From Paractinoplanes brasiliensis (GTDB lineage: Bacteria; Actinomycetota; Actinomycetes; Mycobacteriales; Micromonosporaceae): a stretch of DNA of 64,000 nt. The stretch is taken from assembly GCF_004362215.1 (NCBI RefSeq), contig NZ_SNWR01000002.1:1302001-1366000 (forward strand), in the 5' to 3' direction. Below the pieces are notes generated by a model. The model saw only the letters and a list, made by a program, of their open reading frames with translations. It searched no databases and had not been told where the DNA came from. The position numbers and the translations under genes were made by a program. Below, piece after piece: positions 51,789-60,270 of the stretch (the stretch's first letter is position 1; every line of letters begins with the position of its first letter).

Positions 51789-52537
51789 GGCGTCTCCTCG
51801 CAGAGCACCCGGCGCGCGTTGGCGCCGAGGACGGCTTCGCGGTCCGGCCGGTCGAGATCGAGCGCGGCGATCTTGCACAGCTCCACCTCCGGTTGCTGCA
51901 GCGGGTACTCGGTGCCGAACAGCACGCGGCGGGCGCCGAGCCGGGCCACGGCCAGCCGCGCGGTGACGGTGAGGCAGCCGGAGAGCTCGGCCAGCACGTT
52001 GGGGCTGCCGGCGACGGTGTTCAGCCCGGTGATGTCGAGCCCGGTGTGCCCGCAGTGCCCCCACACGAAGGTCACGTGCGGGAACCTCGCGGCCAGCCGC
52101 ACCAGGTCGGCCGGTCGCGCGCCGGGCTGGGCCACGGTCACCAGATAGACCGGGTGCCCGGCGATCCCGGCGATGTCGACCAGCTCGCCGACGCCGGGGT
52201 CGTCCAGCCGTCCCCCGTGCACGGCGGGCGAGATCTCCAGGCCACGAAAGTCGAAGGCACATTTCCCGTACGCCTCCACGTCGCGTACGGGGTCGGCGAA
52301 GTAGAACGGCAGCAACCGTCCACCGGACGCCTCACACGCCCGCCGTACGCCCTCGTTGTCGGCCGCCGTCTCGGTGCGCCCGCCGTCGTTGAGCTGCCGG
52401 GCCAGCCTTTCCAGGGGCAGCATCCCGCCCGCGCAGACGGCCGCCTGCCCGATCCCGGCCGCGTCCATGGCCGCCAGCATCCGACCCGGCTCGCCGTCGC
52501 CGGGGACGAGCCGCGCGTGGAAGTCGAGGACGTTCAC
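51773..52537 (-). CDS. Amidohydrolase-2 (ACMSD-like) family protein
   Basis: 254 residues from GTG 52537 (VNVLDFHARLVPGDGEPGRM), overlapping the previous stop (GTGA). A metal-dependent TIM-barrel with VWGHCGHTGLDITGL and RVLFGTEYPLQQPEVE. Family members decarboxylate or hydrolyse aromatic acids (ACMSD, gamma-resorcylate decarboxylase). Oddities: the usual D-x-H-x-H start is DFHAR, so the second metal His is missing, and the usual Asp of FGxD is Glu (FGTE). Metal binding may be altered. In the operon it could decarboxylate the aminohydroxybenzoate, which is inference. Confidence 0.8.
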   Translation of the reverse strand: MNVLDFHARLVPGDGEPGRMLAAMDAAGIGQAAVCAGGMLPLERLARQLNDGGRTETAADNEGVRRACEASGGRLLPFYFADPVRDVEAYGKCAFDFRGLEISPAVHGGRLDDPGVGELVDIAGIAGHPVYLVTVAQPGARPADLVRLAARFPHVTFVWGHCGHTGLDITGLNTVAGSPNVLAELSGCLTVTARLAVARLGARRVLFGTEYPLQQPEVELCKIAALDLDRPDREAVLGANARRVLCEETPWKQP

Positions 52538-53631
52538 AGCTCGTGGCACAGTTCGTCGATGGGGTACCCGACGTGCCGTTCCCGGCCCGGCAGGTGCCCC
52601 AAGATCTCGTCGCCCGGCTGGAGCTCGGTCGTGTTGAGCACCGCCGCGCCCGGCCCGAGCACCCGTACGTGCCAGTCGTCCTGGACGATCAGGTTGACCG
52701 GCCCGCCGTCGGGGTCGGTGGCGTCGATCGCCAACAGCGGCCGGGTCTCGATCTTCACCCGGCCCACGGTCACTTTCCGCGTACGCCCGTCCGCGCCCAC
52801 CGCCAGCACGGTGTCCCCCGCCGACAGCTCGCTGAGGTAGCGCGTGTGCTCGGCGTCCGCGAGCGTGTACGACATGATCGCGCCGGCGTTGACCCGGAAC
52901 GGCCGGGTCGGCATGTAGGGCAGCGGGTGGGTCTCGCTGACGCACAGCATCAGCGCCCGCGCCCATGAGCCGACCAGGATCCCCTCGTCGGGCCGCAGGT
53001 AGGTGCACGTGTCGACGCAGGCCCGTTCGCCGGCGCCGACGTGCCGGACGCCCGTGACGGTCAGCGTGACCAGGTCGAGTTTGGGCGAGGGGGCGCGCAC
53101 CAGGCCGGCCAGCCGGGTCGCGTCGCCGGGCCGGGGAGCGGTCAGCAGCACCCCGTCGGGGCCGTGCTCGAGGACGCTGAGGTGCACCAGCGCGTCGTCG
53201 ACCCCGCCCGCCGCCGTGATGATGGTGCCGGAGGTCCGGGCGGCCGCGGCCAGCACGATCTCCATCGGGATGTTGGTGGGGTCGGCGAAGCTGAGCAGCG
53301 TCACCCCGTCGCGGCGCACGGCGTCGCAGGCCCGGTCCAGGCTCGCCCGGTCGGTGACGTCGTGGTGCTCCCCGAACCGCACACCCGGGTGCTGTCCGGC
53401 GTCGACGGGCGTGCCCGGGGTGACGAGCACGAGGTCGGCCGCGCCGAGGTCGGCCGGCAGCCGGTCGCCGGTCACCACCAGCACGCGGGTGACGGTCGGC
53501 GGCAGCCCGGCAAGGTCGGCCGGGTCGCCGGCCAGCACCGCGTCGAACCGCTGATGCACGGCCTCCTCGGTGACGGCCCGCTTGGTGTCGCCGGCCGCCC
53601 GCAGGTCGAGCCAGCACAGCTTCGCGCTCAT
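52534..53631 (-). CDS. 3-dehydroquinate synthase II-type enzyme (GriH-like, 3-amino-4-hydroxybenzoate synthase)
   Basis: 365 residues from ATG 53631. It belongs to the archaeal-type dehydroquinate synthase II family, which in actinomycetes includes GriH of grixazone biosynthesis: SFADPTNIPMEIVLAAAART, DGVLLTAP, and C-terminal PFRVNAGAIMSYTLADAEHT and WHVRVLGPGAAVLNTTELQP. GriH-type enzymes cyclise the C7 amino-sugar made by the partner aldolase to 3-amino-4-hydroxybenzoic acid. The partner is encoded immediately upstream with a four-base overlap, which supports this over a shikimate role. The family call is from memory of the pathway. Confidence 0.85.
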   Translation of the reverse strand: MSAKLCWLDLRAAGDTKRAVTEEAVHQRFDAVLAGDPADLAGLPPTVTRVLVVTGDRLPADLGAADLVLVTPGTPVDAGQHPGVRFGEHHDVTDRASLDRACDAVRRDGVTLLSFADPTNIPMEIVLAAAARTSGTIITAAGGVDDALVHLSVLEHGPDGVLLTAPRPGDATRLAGLVRAPSPKLDLVTLTVTGVRHVGAGERACVDTCTYLRPDEGILVGSWARALMLCVSETHPLPYMPTRPFRVNAGAIMSYTLADAEHTRYLSELSAGDTVLAVGADGRTRKVTVGRVKIETRPLLAIDATDPDGGPVNLIVQDDWHVRVLGPGAAVLNTTELQPGDEILGHLPGRERHVGYPIDELCHEL

Positions 53632-54416
53632 CGGACGCCGACCGGTACGCGGTGCCCGTGCACGAGCCCCGACAGGCGGGCGGTGACCGCACCCGGGTCG
53701 TCGGCCGTGAAGACCGCGCGACCGGCGGCGATCCCGGAAGCCCCGGCCCGCAGCGCCGACTCGAGCCGGGTGATCGTGGCGTCGCCGTCGGCCGCGTCGC
53801 CGCCGGCCGCGAGCACCGGGACCGGGCAGGCCGCGGTGATCCGGGCGATCGCCGCCGGGTCGTCGGGCAGGGCCGTCTTGACCAGGTCGGCGCCGAGCTC
53901 GGCGGCGATGATCAGCGCGTGGGCGACGCGGGCGGGGTCACGGCCGTCGGTGATGCCGGGGCCGCGGACGTACATCATGGCCAGCAGCGGCATGCCCCAG
54001 CGGTCGCACTGCTCGGCCGTCGCCGCCAGGTGGGCGATCTGCCGGTCCTCGGTGCGTGAGCCCACGTTGACGTGCACGCTGACGGCCTCGGCGCCGAGCC
54101 GCAGCGCCTCCGCCACGGTGGCGACGGGGTATTTGGCGTCCGGGTCGGCGGCCAGGCCGGTGCCGGCGTTGAGGTGCAGGATCAGCGACATCTCGCGGAA
54201 CCGCTCGGGGCGGACCCGGCGTACGGCCCCCTTGTGCAGCACCACGGCGTCGGCGCCGCCGTCGGCGAGCCGGGCCAGCAGACCGTCGAGGGTGCCCCGA
54301 TGGGCGAGGGGCCCGGCGCCGATGGCATGGTCGAGCGGCACCACCAGCAGGCCGGTCCGGTGCCGTTGGAGCCGGCGCAGTCGCAGGCGCCGGGCGAAGG
54401 ATCCATTGGCGTACAC
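53628..54416 (-). CDS. DhnA-type aldolase (GriI-like, condenses C3 and C4 units)
   Basis: 262 residues from GTG 54416 (VYANGSFARRLRLRRLQRHR), with GGGG five bases upstream. An ATG at 54473 would add 19 residues that lack conservation in the family as I recall it. LLVVPLDHAIGAGPLAH has the catalytic Asp region, and GADLVKTALPDD the Schiff-base Lys of class I (fructose-bisphosphate/ADTH-synthase type) aldolases. GriI joins dihydroxyacetone phosphate to aspartate semialdehyde. This gene is first of the operon and overlaps the GriH-like gene (ATGA), giving the complete two-enzyme route to 3-amino-4-hydroxybenzoate. Confidence 0.85.
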   Translation of the reverse strand: MYANGSFARRLRLRRLQRHRTGLLVVPLDHAIGAGPLAHRGTLDGLLARLADGGADAVVLHKGAVRRVRPERFREMSLILHLNAGTGLAADPDAKYPVATVAEALRLGAEAVSVHVNVGSRTEDRQIAHLAATAEQCDRWGMPLLAMMYVRGPGITDGRDPARVAHALIIAAELGADLVKTALPDDPAAIARITAACPVPVLAAGGDAADGDATITRLESALRAGASGIAAGRAVFTADDPGAVTARLSGLVHGHRVPVGVR

Positions 54417-55114
54417 GGTGTCACCCCGATCGTCACGAGTTCCGTATTCGAATGGGGACGCTAGCCACGACACGAATGCGAACCCACTGCACGAATGAGT
54501 AGGTAAAGGCGAAGGCGCAGGTCACTGCCTTCCTCCGCACACGAGTAGGTGCGCCGGCCCCCGGCCGGTCCGGCATCGTGGTGAGGTCCGCCGCGCAACC
54601 CGGCCCGGACGTCACCCGATCGGGTGATCTTTGAAGGGAATTCGCCGATGAATCGTCCTTGACGGACAGTCCCGGCGGGCGGCCCGCCGGCCCGTCCGGG
54701 GCGCTGAGCGGCCCCGGCCGGGTGACCTGGACGGACGCGGCCGGGCCGGCGGCGGTGACACGCGACGCGACCAGCGAATTCCCTTAGACATTGACGGTGG
54801 TCATGGTCCGATCAATACAGTTTCGGGGTCATACCATCGGGCGAACGAGGATCCGGGTGGTCGCCGTGCCATCCAATGATCGATTGGATTCGGGCGGCCG
54901 GGTACGGCAAGGTGCCCCTGACACGTCCGGTCTTGAGTGGTCGGCCGGTCGGAAAGCTCGACCGGACAGACGGTGGGACAACCCCGCAAAGGGTTCTAAC
55001 TTCATCGCTGCCGCGGACGACAACCGGCGGCACCCCTCGAGACGAGCAGCCTTTGGCGAGGGAGACGGGTTTGCTGGACGAGCGTTCCGCCCGCGACGGT
55101 GGCGGAGGCCACGC
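54417..55114. promoter_or_regulatory. Divergent promoter region of the aromatic operon and the large LuxR gene
   Basis: About 700 bases without a supported gene. Two features stand out. A perfect 12-bp inverted repeat AAGGGAATTCGC (54634-54645) / GCGAATTCCCTT (54774-54785) encloses a very G/C-rich segment. A palindrome ATCCAAT-gatcg-ATTGGAT (54871-54889) lies 226 bases before the LuxR gene. Both are candidate operators. Open frames crossing this region on both strands lack good starts and codon pattern. Confidence 0.5.
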
Positions 55115-57904
55115 ATGACCGACCGCATAGTCGGCCGTGACCGCGAGCTCGAGCTGCTGCATCGAGCCCTCGACGACACCGGCCGCGGCACGGGCGGCTG
55201 GCACGTCATGCTCGGGCCGCCCGGCATCGGCAAGAGCAAGCTGCTGCGCGCCGCCGGCGACTACGCCTTCGAGCACGACATCGCGGTCGCCGCCCGCGAG
55301 GCGTTCCGCCACGACATGGCCGCACCCCTGGTCACCCTGGCCGGGGCGTTGCAGGCGTGCAGCCCGCCGGCCGCCGACTTCGCCTGGATGTCCGAGGGCG
55401 ACTCCGGCGACACCGGCAACTACGCCCGCATCTACCGGCTGCGCGAGTCGCTGGAACGCTACGCGGCTCAGCGCCCGCTGCTCATCGTGATCGACGACGC
55501 GCACTGGATGGACGAGCTGAGCGCGCTGGCCATCCGCGAACTCGTGCCCGCGCTCGCCTCGGCCCCGGTCCGCTGGCTGCTGGCCGGCCGCTCCAAGCAG
55601 ACCGACGCCGCCGGCTGGCAGACCCTGAACTGGCTGGCCGAACGCGGCACCCCGATCCGGCTCGACGTGCTCGACGACCCGTCCACCGAGCTGCTCTGCG
55701 AGGAGATGCTGGGCGCCAAGGTGGACGCGACGGTGCTGGCCATGGTCTCCGGCTGCGGCGGCAACCCGCTGCGCATCGAGCAACTGCTGACCGCGCTGCG
55801 CACCACCGAGCAGATCGTGATCGCCGACGGCACCGCCACCGTGGTCGGCGACGACCTGCCGTCGAGCTTCGTGACCACCGTCCGCGACATCATGGGCACC
55901 CTGTCCGAACAGGCCCAATGGCTGATCAAGGCCACCTCGGTGCTCGACCGGCCGTTCGACATCGAGACCGCGGCCCGCCTCATGGGCAGCGAGCCGGCCG
56001 GCCTGTTCGAGCTGATCGACGAGGCCATCGCGTCGGGCATCCTGGTCGAGGACAAGGACGGCATGGCCTTCGGCCACGACCTGGTGCACCAGGCCATCCG
56101 CAACACGCTGGGCGCAGCCCGGGCCCAGCACCTGCACGCCGAGGCCGCTGCCCTGGCCCGCGAGCACGGCCGGCCGACCGCCGAGATCGCCGCGCACCTG
56201 CTGCACAGCGGACGCCGGGGCGCGGCCGCCGCGGTCAGCATGCTGCGCGACAACGCGGCCTCGGTTGCCACCAGCGCGCCCGGCGCCGCCGCCGACCTGA
56301 TGCTGCAGGCACTGCACGCGGTCGACGAGAACGAGCCCGGCCGCACCGAGATGATCGCCGACACCGTCGGACTGCTGGCCTCGGCCGCCCGCATCGACCA
56401 GGCCCAGCAACTCGGCGAACAGGCACTGCGGGCCGGCCTCGAACCCCGGACGAAGGCGACGCTGCTGCTCGGGCTCTCGGAGGCGTCCAAGCACGCCGGG
56501 CAGAACCGGCGGGCCGCCGAGTACGCCGAGGACGGGCTGAGCCAGCCGGACATCGCCCCGCCCGTACGGGCCCGCCTGCACGCCATCCACGCCCACGCCA
56601 CGTTCTACCTCGACGACTACCGCACGGCCGACCAATCCGGGACGGCGGCCGACCGAACAGGCCGCGAGCAGGAGCCCGGCGCCGCTGTCTTCGGGCTCAC
56701 CGCGCGCAGCCTGGTCGCGCAGGCCGAGGGACGCCTCGACGACGCGTACAAACACGCCGCCACCGCCACCGAGCTGGCCGACCGCACCGGCGCCACGGCC
56801 CTGCACCGGCACCCGCGCATCTGGCTGGCCAACGCCCTGACCTCTCTCGACCGCTTCGACGAGGCCGAACGGGCCCTGCGCCGCGGCCGCCAGGAAGCCC
56901 AGGGCCTCGGCACCGCCTGGGCCCAGCCGCTGCTGCACTACTACTCCGCCCAGCTGCTCATCGCCCGCGGCCACCTCGACGACGCCGCCGCCGAGGCCGA
57001 CGCCGGGGTGGCCCTGGCCGAACAGCTCACCGCCTACCAGCTGACCGTCCCGCTGCTCGGCACCCTCATCCGGCTGGCCGTGCTGCGGGGCGACCTCGGC
57101 CAGGCGGCCGCCTTCCGCGACCGGATGACCGAACTCATGGCCACCGGCATCAGCGCCGCCGTGGAAGACGTGGCGTGGCCCCTCGCCACGCTGATCGCCG
57201 CGCAGGGCGACCCCGCCGGGGCCGTCCGGCTCGTGCGCGACCTCTACGACCGGATCGACGACCGGCCCACGCTGATCACGCAGAACCCGGCCGCCACCCC
57301 GGCCCTGGTCCGCCTGGCCGTGACCATCGGCGACCGGGAACGCGCGACCAGGGTGGTCGACTCCGCCGCCCGGCTCGCCGCCCGCAACCCGGCCTCACAC
57401 ACCCTGGCCGGGGCGGCCGCCCACGCCGCCGGGCTGCTGCGCCGCGAGCCCGAGCAGCTGCACCTCGCGATCGCCCAGTTCCGGCTCACCGACCGGCCCC
57501 TCGCCCTGGCCACAGCCCTGCAGGACGCGGCGGCGCAGAGCCGGGTCGCCGACCGGGCCGCCGCCCAGGACTTCTACGACGAGGCGAACGCGCTGCTCGT
57601 CCGGGCCGGGGCCACCGGCTCCCAGGAGCGCCTGCTCGCCGAGCTGGGCGGCTGGCGCGGCACCGGCACCCCGGCCGCCGCCGAGCCGGCCCCGGGCAGA
57701 CCCTCGCTGCTCGACCCGCTCTCGCCCGCGGAACGGCAGGTCGCGCTGCTCGTCGCCACCGGCATGACCAACATCGCGGCGGCCCGGCAACTGCATCTGT
57801 CACCGCACACCGTGGACAGTCACCTGCGGAAGGTCTTCCAGAAGCTGGACATCCACAGCCGCGTCGAGCTGGCCGCGGTGGTCACCCGGGAGGGCGCCAC
57901 GTAA
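55115..57904 (+). CDS. LAL-type LuxR-family transcriptional regulator
   Basis: 929 residues from ATG 55115, with GGAGG upstream. The AAA/STAND ATPase has Walker A GPPGIGKSK (34-42) and Walker B LLIVIDDAHWMDE. A long helical TPR-like middle (about 440-840) follows. The C-terminal LuxR helix-turn-helix reads LSPAERQVALLVATGMTNIA, HLSPHTVDSHLRKVFQKLDI. LAL regulators are typical pathway-specific activators of actinomycete metabolite clusters. It lies divergent from the aromatic operon and upstream of the second monooxygenase, so it is the best candidate activator. Unlike the short LuxR at 48.3 kb, its ATPase site is intact. Confidence 0.92.
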   Translation: MTDRIVGRDRELELLHRALDDTGRGTGGWHVMLGPPGIGKSKLLRAAGDYAFEHDIAVAAREAFRHDMAAPLVTLAGALQACSPPAADFAWMSEGDSGDTGNYARIYRLRESLERYAAQRPLLIVIDDAHWMDELSALAIRELVPALASAPVRWLLAGRSKQTDAAGWQTLNWLAERGTPIRLDVLDDPSTELLCEEMLGAKVDATVLAMVSGCGGNPLRIEQLLTALRTTEQIVIADGTATVVGDDLPSSFVTTVRDIMGTLSEQAQWLIKATSVLDRPFDIETAARLMGSEPAGLFELIDEAIASGILVEDKDGMAFGHDLVHQAIRNTLGAARAQHLHAEAAALAREHGRPTAEIAAHLLHSGRRGAAAAVSMLRDNAASVATSAPGAAADLMLQALHAVDENEPGRTEMIADTVGLLASAARIDQAQQLGEQALRAGLEPRTKATLLLGLSEASKHAGQNRRAAEYAEDGLSQPDIAPPVRARLHAIHAHATFYLDDYRTADQSGTAADRTGREQEPGAAVFGLTARSLVAQAEGRLDDAYKHAATATELADRTGATALHRHPRIWLANALTSLDRFDEAERALRRGRQEAQGLGTAWAQPLLHYYSAQLLIARGHLDDAAAEADAGVALAEQLTAYQLTVPLLGTLIRLAVLRGDLGQAAAFRDRMTELMATGISAAVEDVAWPLATLIAAQGDPAGAVRLVRDLYDRIDDRPTLITQNPAATPALVRLAVTIGDRERATRVVDSAARLAARNPASHTLAGAAAHAAGLLRREPEQLHLAIAQFRLTDRPLALATALQDAAAQSRVADRAAAQDFYDEANALLVRAGATGSQERLLAELGGWRGTGTPAAAEPAPGRPSLLDPLSPAERQVALLVATGMTNIAAARQLHLSPHTVDSHLRKVFQKLDIHSRVELAAVVTREGAT

Positions 57905-57991
57905 ACACGTGATTCCGGCTCCCGCCGCGTCACCCGAGCATGGCGGTAGGTGTTGCCGCCACCACACCCACGGGGACCAGGAGCCGCCATC

Positions 57992-59542
57992 ATGTCCGTA
58001 ACGCAAACGCCGGTGCTCGTCGTCGGGGCCGGCCTGGCCGGTTGCGTGCTCGCGCTCGAACTCGCCCACCACGGCGTGCCCAGCATCGTCGTCGAGCGTT
58101 CGGCCCGGCCACCCCGGCATTCCGAGCCCAGCCTGGTCACCGGGCGCGGCATGGAACTGCTGCGCCGGCTCGGGCTGGCCGAGGCGATCCGCTCCGAGGG
58201 GGCCGACCCGGACGCCCCGGCCACCGTCGTCTGGAGCCGCGCCATCGGCGAGGAACCGGTGCTGGTCAGCTCGACGCCGTCGGCCAACGAGTTGCGCCGG
58301 CAGTACGCGAACGCCGGTGGCAGCGCCCCGATCGAGCCGTACGTGCTGCTCACGGGGGCTGGGCTGACCACGCGGCTGCGAACGGCCGTGCGGGCGAACC
58401 GGCTGATCGAGCTGCGCGAGGGCTGGACCTTCACCGACCTGCGCCTCGACGCCGGCCGTACGGTCGCGACGGTGTTCGACGGGGCCGCCCGCGTCCGCCA
58501 CGAGATCGAAGCGGATCACCTGGCCGGGTGCGACGGGGCGCAGAGCACGGTTCGCCGCTGCCTGGGCGTCCCGCTGCGGGACGCGATCACCCCGGCCCGG
58601 CACTGCACGGTCTCCTTCCGCAGCGAAACGCTCCGGCCGGCGTACCCGGCCCTGTCCACGATCACCACCGACGGCACGGCCCTGATCCGGCGCGACGCAC
58701 ACGACCTGTGGATCGGGCACGTGCCGCTCGACCAGGACGACGCCGACCTGACCAACCCGGCGGCCCTGCTCAGCAAGCGGCTCGGTCCCCGGCCGTACGA
58801 GATCGTCGGGGTCACGCCGTGGCAGGAGGCGCTGGGCGTCGCCGGCACGTACCGGCGTGGCACGGCCTACCTGGTCGGTGAGTCCGCGCACCGGTTCCAC
58901 CCGCCCAGCGCCACCGTGGACACCTGCCTCGCCGACGCTGTCGACCTGGGGTGGAAGCTGGCGGCGGCGGTGCAGCGCTGGGGTGGGCCGCACCTGCTCG
59001 GCAGCTACGAGGGCGAGCGCCGGCGCCAGGCGATGCTGGAACGCGAGACCCTGTCGCGCCGGCTGGAGGTGCGCCTGAGGTTCGGGCGGCTTGCCGCGGC
59101 CGGCGCCTCCCCCGACAGCCTGGCCACCCTGCTGCGCCGGCAGCCGCCCGACGTCGACCCGGCCGGCGCCACCACCAGCCACCACGCCACGTCGCCGGTG
59201 GTCTGGCACGACGGTCCCGAACCGGCCGGCACCCGGCTGCCGGCCGTCCGGCTGCGCGACGGGCGGCATCTGTTCGACCTGCTCGGCCCGCAGTTCACCC
59301 TGATCGACCTGACCCGCGGCCCGGACGGGCGGTCGCTCCTCGCGGCGGCGGTGGCGCGCGGCATCCCGATGGCCCACCTGCCGGTCGACGACCCCGGCCT
59401 GCGCTCGGCCTGGCGCAGCCACCTGGTGCTGGTGCGCCCCGACCAGCACATCGCCTGGCGGGCGGCCGGGCCGCCGTCCGATTGGGACGCCGTTCTCGAC
59501 GTCGTCACGGGACATCGCGAGCGGGATCACGTGACCACGTGA
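57992..59542 (+). CDS. FAD-dependent aromatic hydroxylase (PheA/TetX-like)
   Basis: 516 residues from ATG 57992, with AGGAG upstream. VLVVGAGLAGCVLALELAHH binds FAD; GCDGAQSTVRR is the DG motif. The usual GDAAH is here GESAHRFHPPS, with Glu for Asp, followed by CLADAVDLGWKLAAA. A C-terminal thioredoxin-like domain (about 385-516; LFDLLGPQFTLIDL) is as in phenol-hydroxylase-like members used in polyketide tailoring. The GD-motif change may affect FAD ribityl binding. It lies between the large LuxR gene and a TetR-like gene, and I count it as part of the aromatic cluster by context. Confidence 0.85.
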   Translation: MSVTQTPVLVVGAGLAGCVLALELAHHGVPSIVVERSARPPRHSEPSLVTGRGMELLRRLGLAEAIRSEGADPDAPATVVWSRAIGEEPVLVSSTPSANELRRQYANAGGSAPIEPYVLLTGAGLTTRLRTAVRANRLIELREGWTFTDLRLDAGRTVATVFDGAARVRHEIEADHLAGCDGAQSTVRRCLGVPLRDAITPARHCTVSFRSETLRPAYPALSTITTDGTALIRRDAHDLWIGHVPLDQDDADLTNPAALLSKRLGPRPYEIVGVTPWQEALGVAGTYRRGTAYLVGESAHRFHPPSATVDTCLADAVDLGWKLAAAVQRWGGPHLLGSYEGERRRQAMLERETLSRRLEVRLRFGRLAAAGASPDSLATLLRRQPPDVDPAGATTSHHATSPVVWHDGPEPAGTRLPAVRLRDGRHLFDLLGPQFTLIDLTRGPDGRSLLAAAVARGIPMAHLPVDDPGLRSAWRSHLVLVRPDQHIAWRAAGPPSDWDAVLDVVTGHRERDHVTT

Positions 59543-59626
59543 TGTGGCGGGGCTCCCTTTTCGACAGGCTCGGCACGCGCAGAACTCCCCGTCTGCGGTG
59601 GGATCAATCGAAAAGGACACTCCGAG

Positions 59627-60250
59627 ATGACTACGGCACCTACCGCCCCGCCGGCGTTCGAGGGCTTCGACGAGACAGCCGTGTCCCGATGGGTGGAGCG
59701 TCTGTCCGGCAACACCTCGCCGCGACGCAACCACTGGAAGACCAAGGAAATCTACTTCGAGGCCGCCCAGCAGGTTCTCGAGGCGGTTCCGCGGCCCGCG
59801 CTGACCTGGAAGAACATCGTGGCCGCGGCCGACAAGGGCTGCCGCAGCACCTTCTACGAGGTCGCCGGGGCGCACGCGCGGCACCGCATGGTCGACGAGC
59901 TGATCAATGACGGCGGCTCCGACGCGATCCAGATCGCCCTGCGCTACCTGCGCAACGACCCGGTCGAGCAGCTGATCGACGAGACCAAGGTCTGGTCGTT
60001 CTGGCCGTACCGGCAGCGGCTGCTCCGCACGATCACCACCGGCATGTCGGCCGAGGTGATGGCGGCCGAGCTCACCGCCGCCGTGGTGAAGTGGGCGCAG
60101 CACAAGCCGGAGCTCGCCGCGGCCGTCGGCCACGCTCCCCCGGCCTGCGCGGTCGAGGACCTCACGCTCATCCACCGCGGGCTGCTCTCGGGCACCCAGG
60201 CCGCCACCCGGCTGACCGCCCTCGTCCAGGCGCACCTGGTGGCCCACTGA
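59627..60250 (+). CDS. TetR-like regulator with an atypical helix-turn-helix
   Basis: 207 residues from ATG 59627 with AAAAGGA upstream. Residues 38-80 (YFEAAQQVLEAVPRPALTWK, NIVAAADKGCRSTFYEVAG) match the TetR three-helix DNA-binding domain, including the T-F-Y at the end of the recognition helix, but the start is longer and more acidic than usual. The C-terminal part is helical (RYLRNDPVEQLIDETKVWSF). It probably controls the preceding monooxygenase. Its stop precedes the next gene closely. Confidence 0.65.
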   Translation: MTTAPTAPPAFEGFDETAVSRWVERLSGNTSPRRNHWKTKEIYFEAAQQVLEAVPRPALTWKNIVAAADKGCRSTFYEVAGAHARHRMVDELINDGGSDAIQIALRYLRNDPVEQLIDETKVWSFWPYRQRLLRTITTGMSAEVMAAELTAAVVKWAQHKPELAAAVGHAPPACAVEDLTLIHRGLLSGTQAATRLTALVQAHLVAH

Positions 60251-60270
60251 CCAGCCGCGGACTGCGCCGG

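Noticed and set aside
49435..57904. Calling the cluster a grixazone or asukamycin cluster
   Set aside because: Only the two core 3-amino-4-hydroxybenzoate enzymes match; the diagnostic tyrosinase-type, acid-reductase or polyketide genes are absent from the window.
54812..60247. Long minus-strand open frames opposite the large LuxR and second hydroxylase genes
   Set aside because: Val/Gly/Gln-rich shadows without motifs; the plus-strand genes carry complete domains and good ribosome-binding sites.
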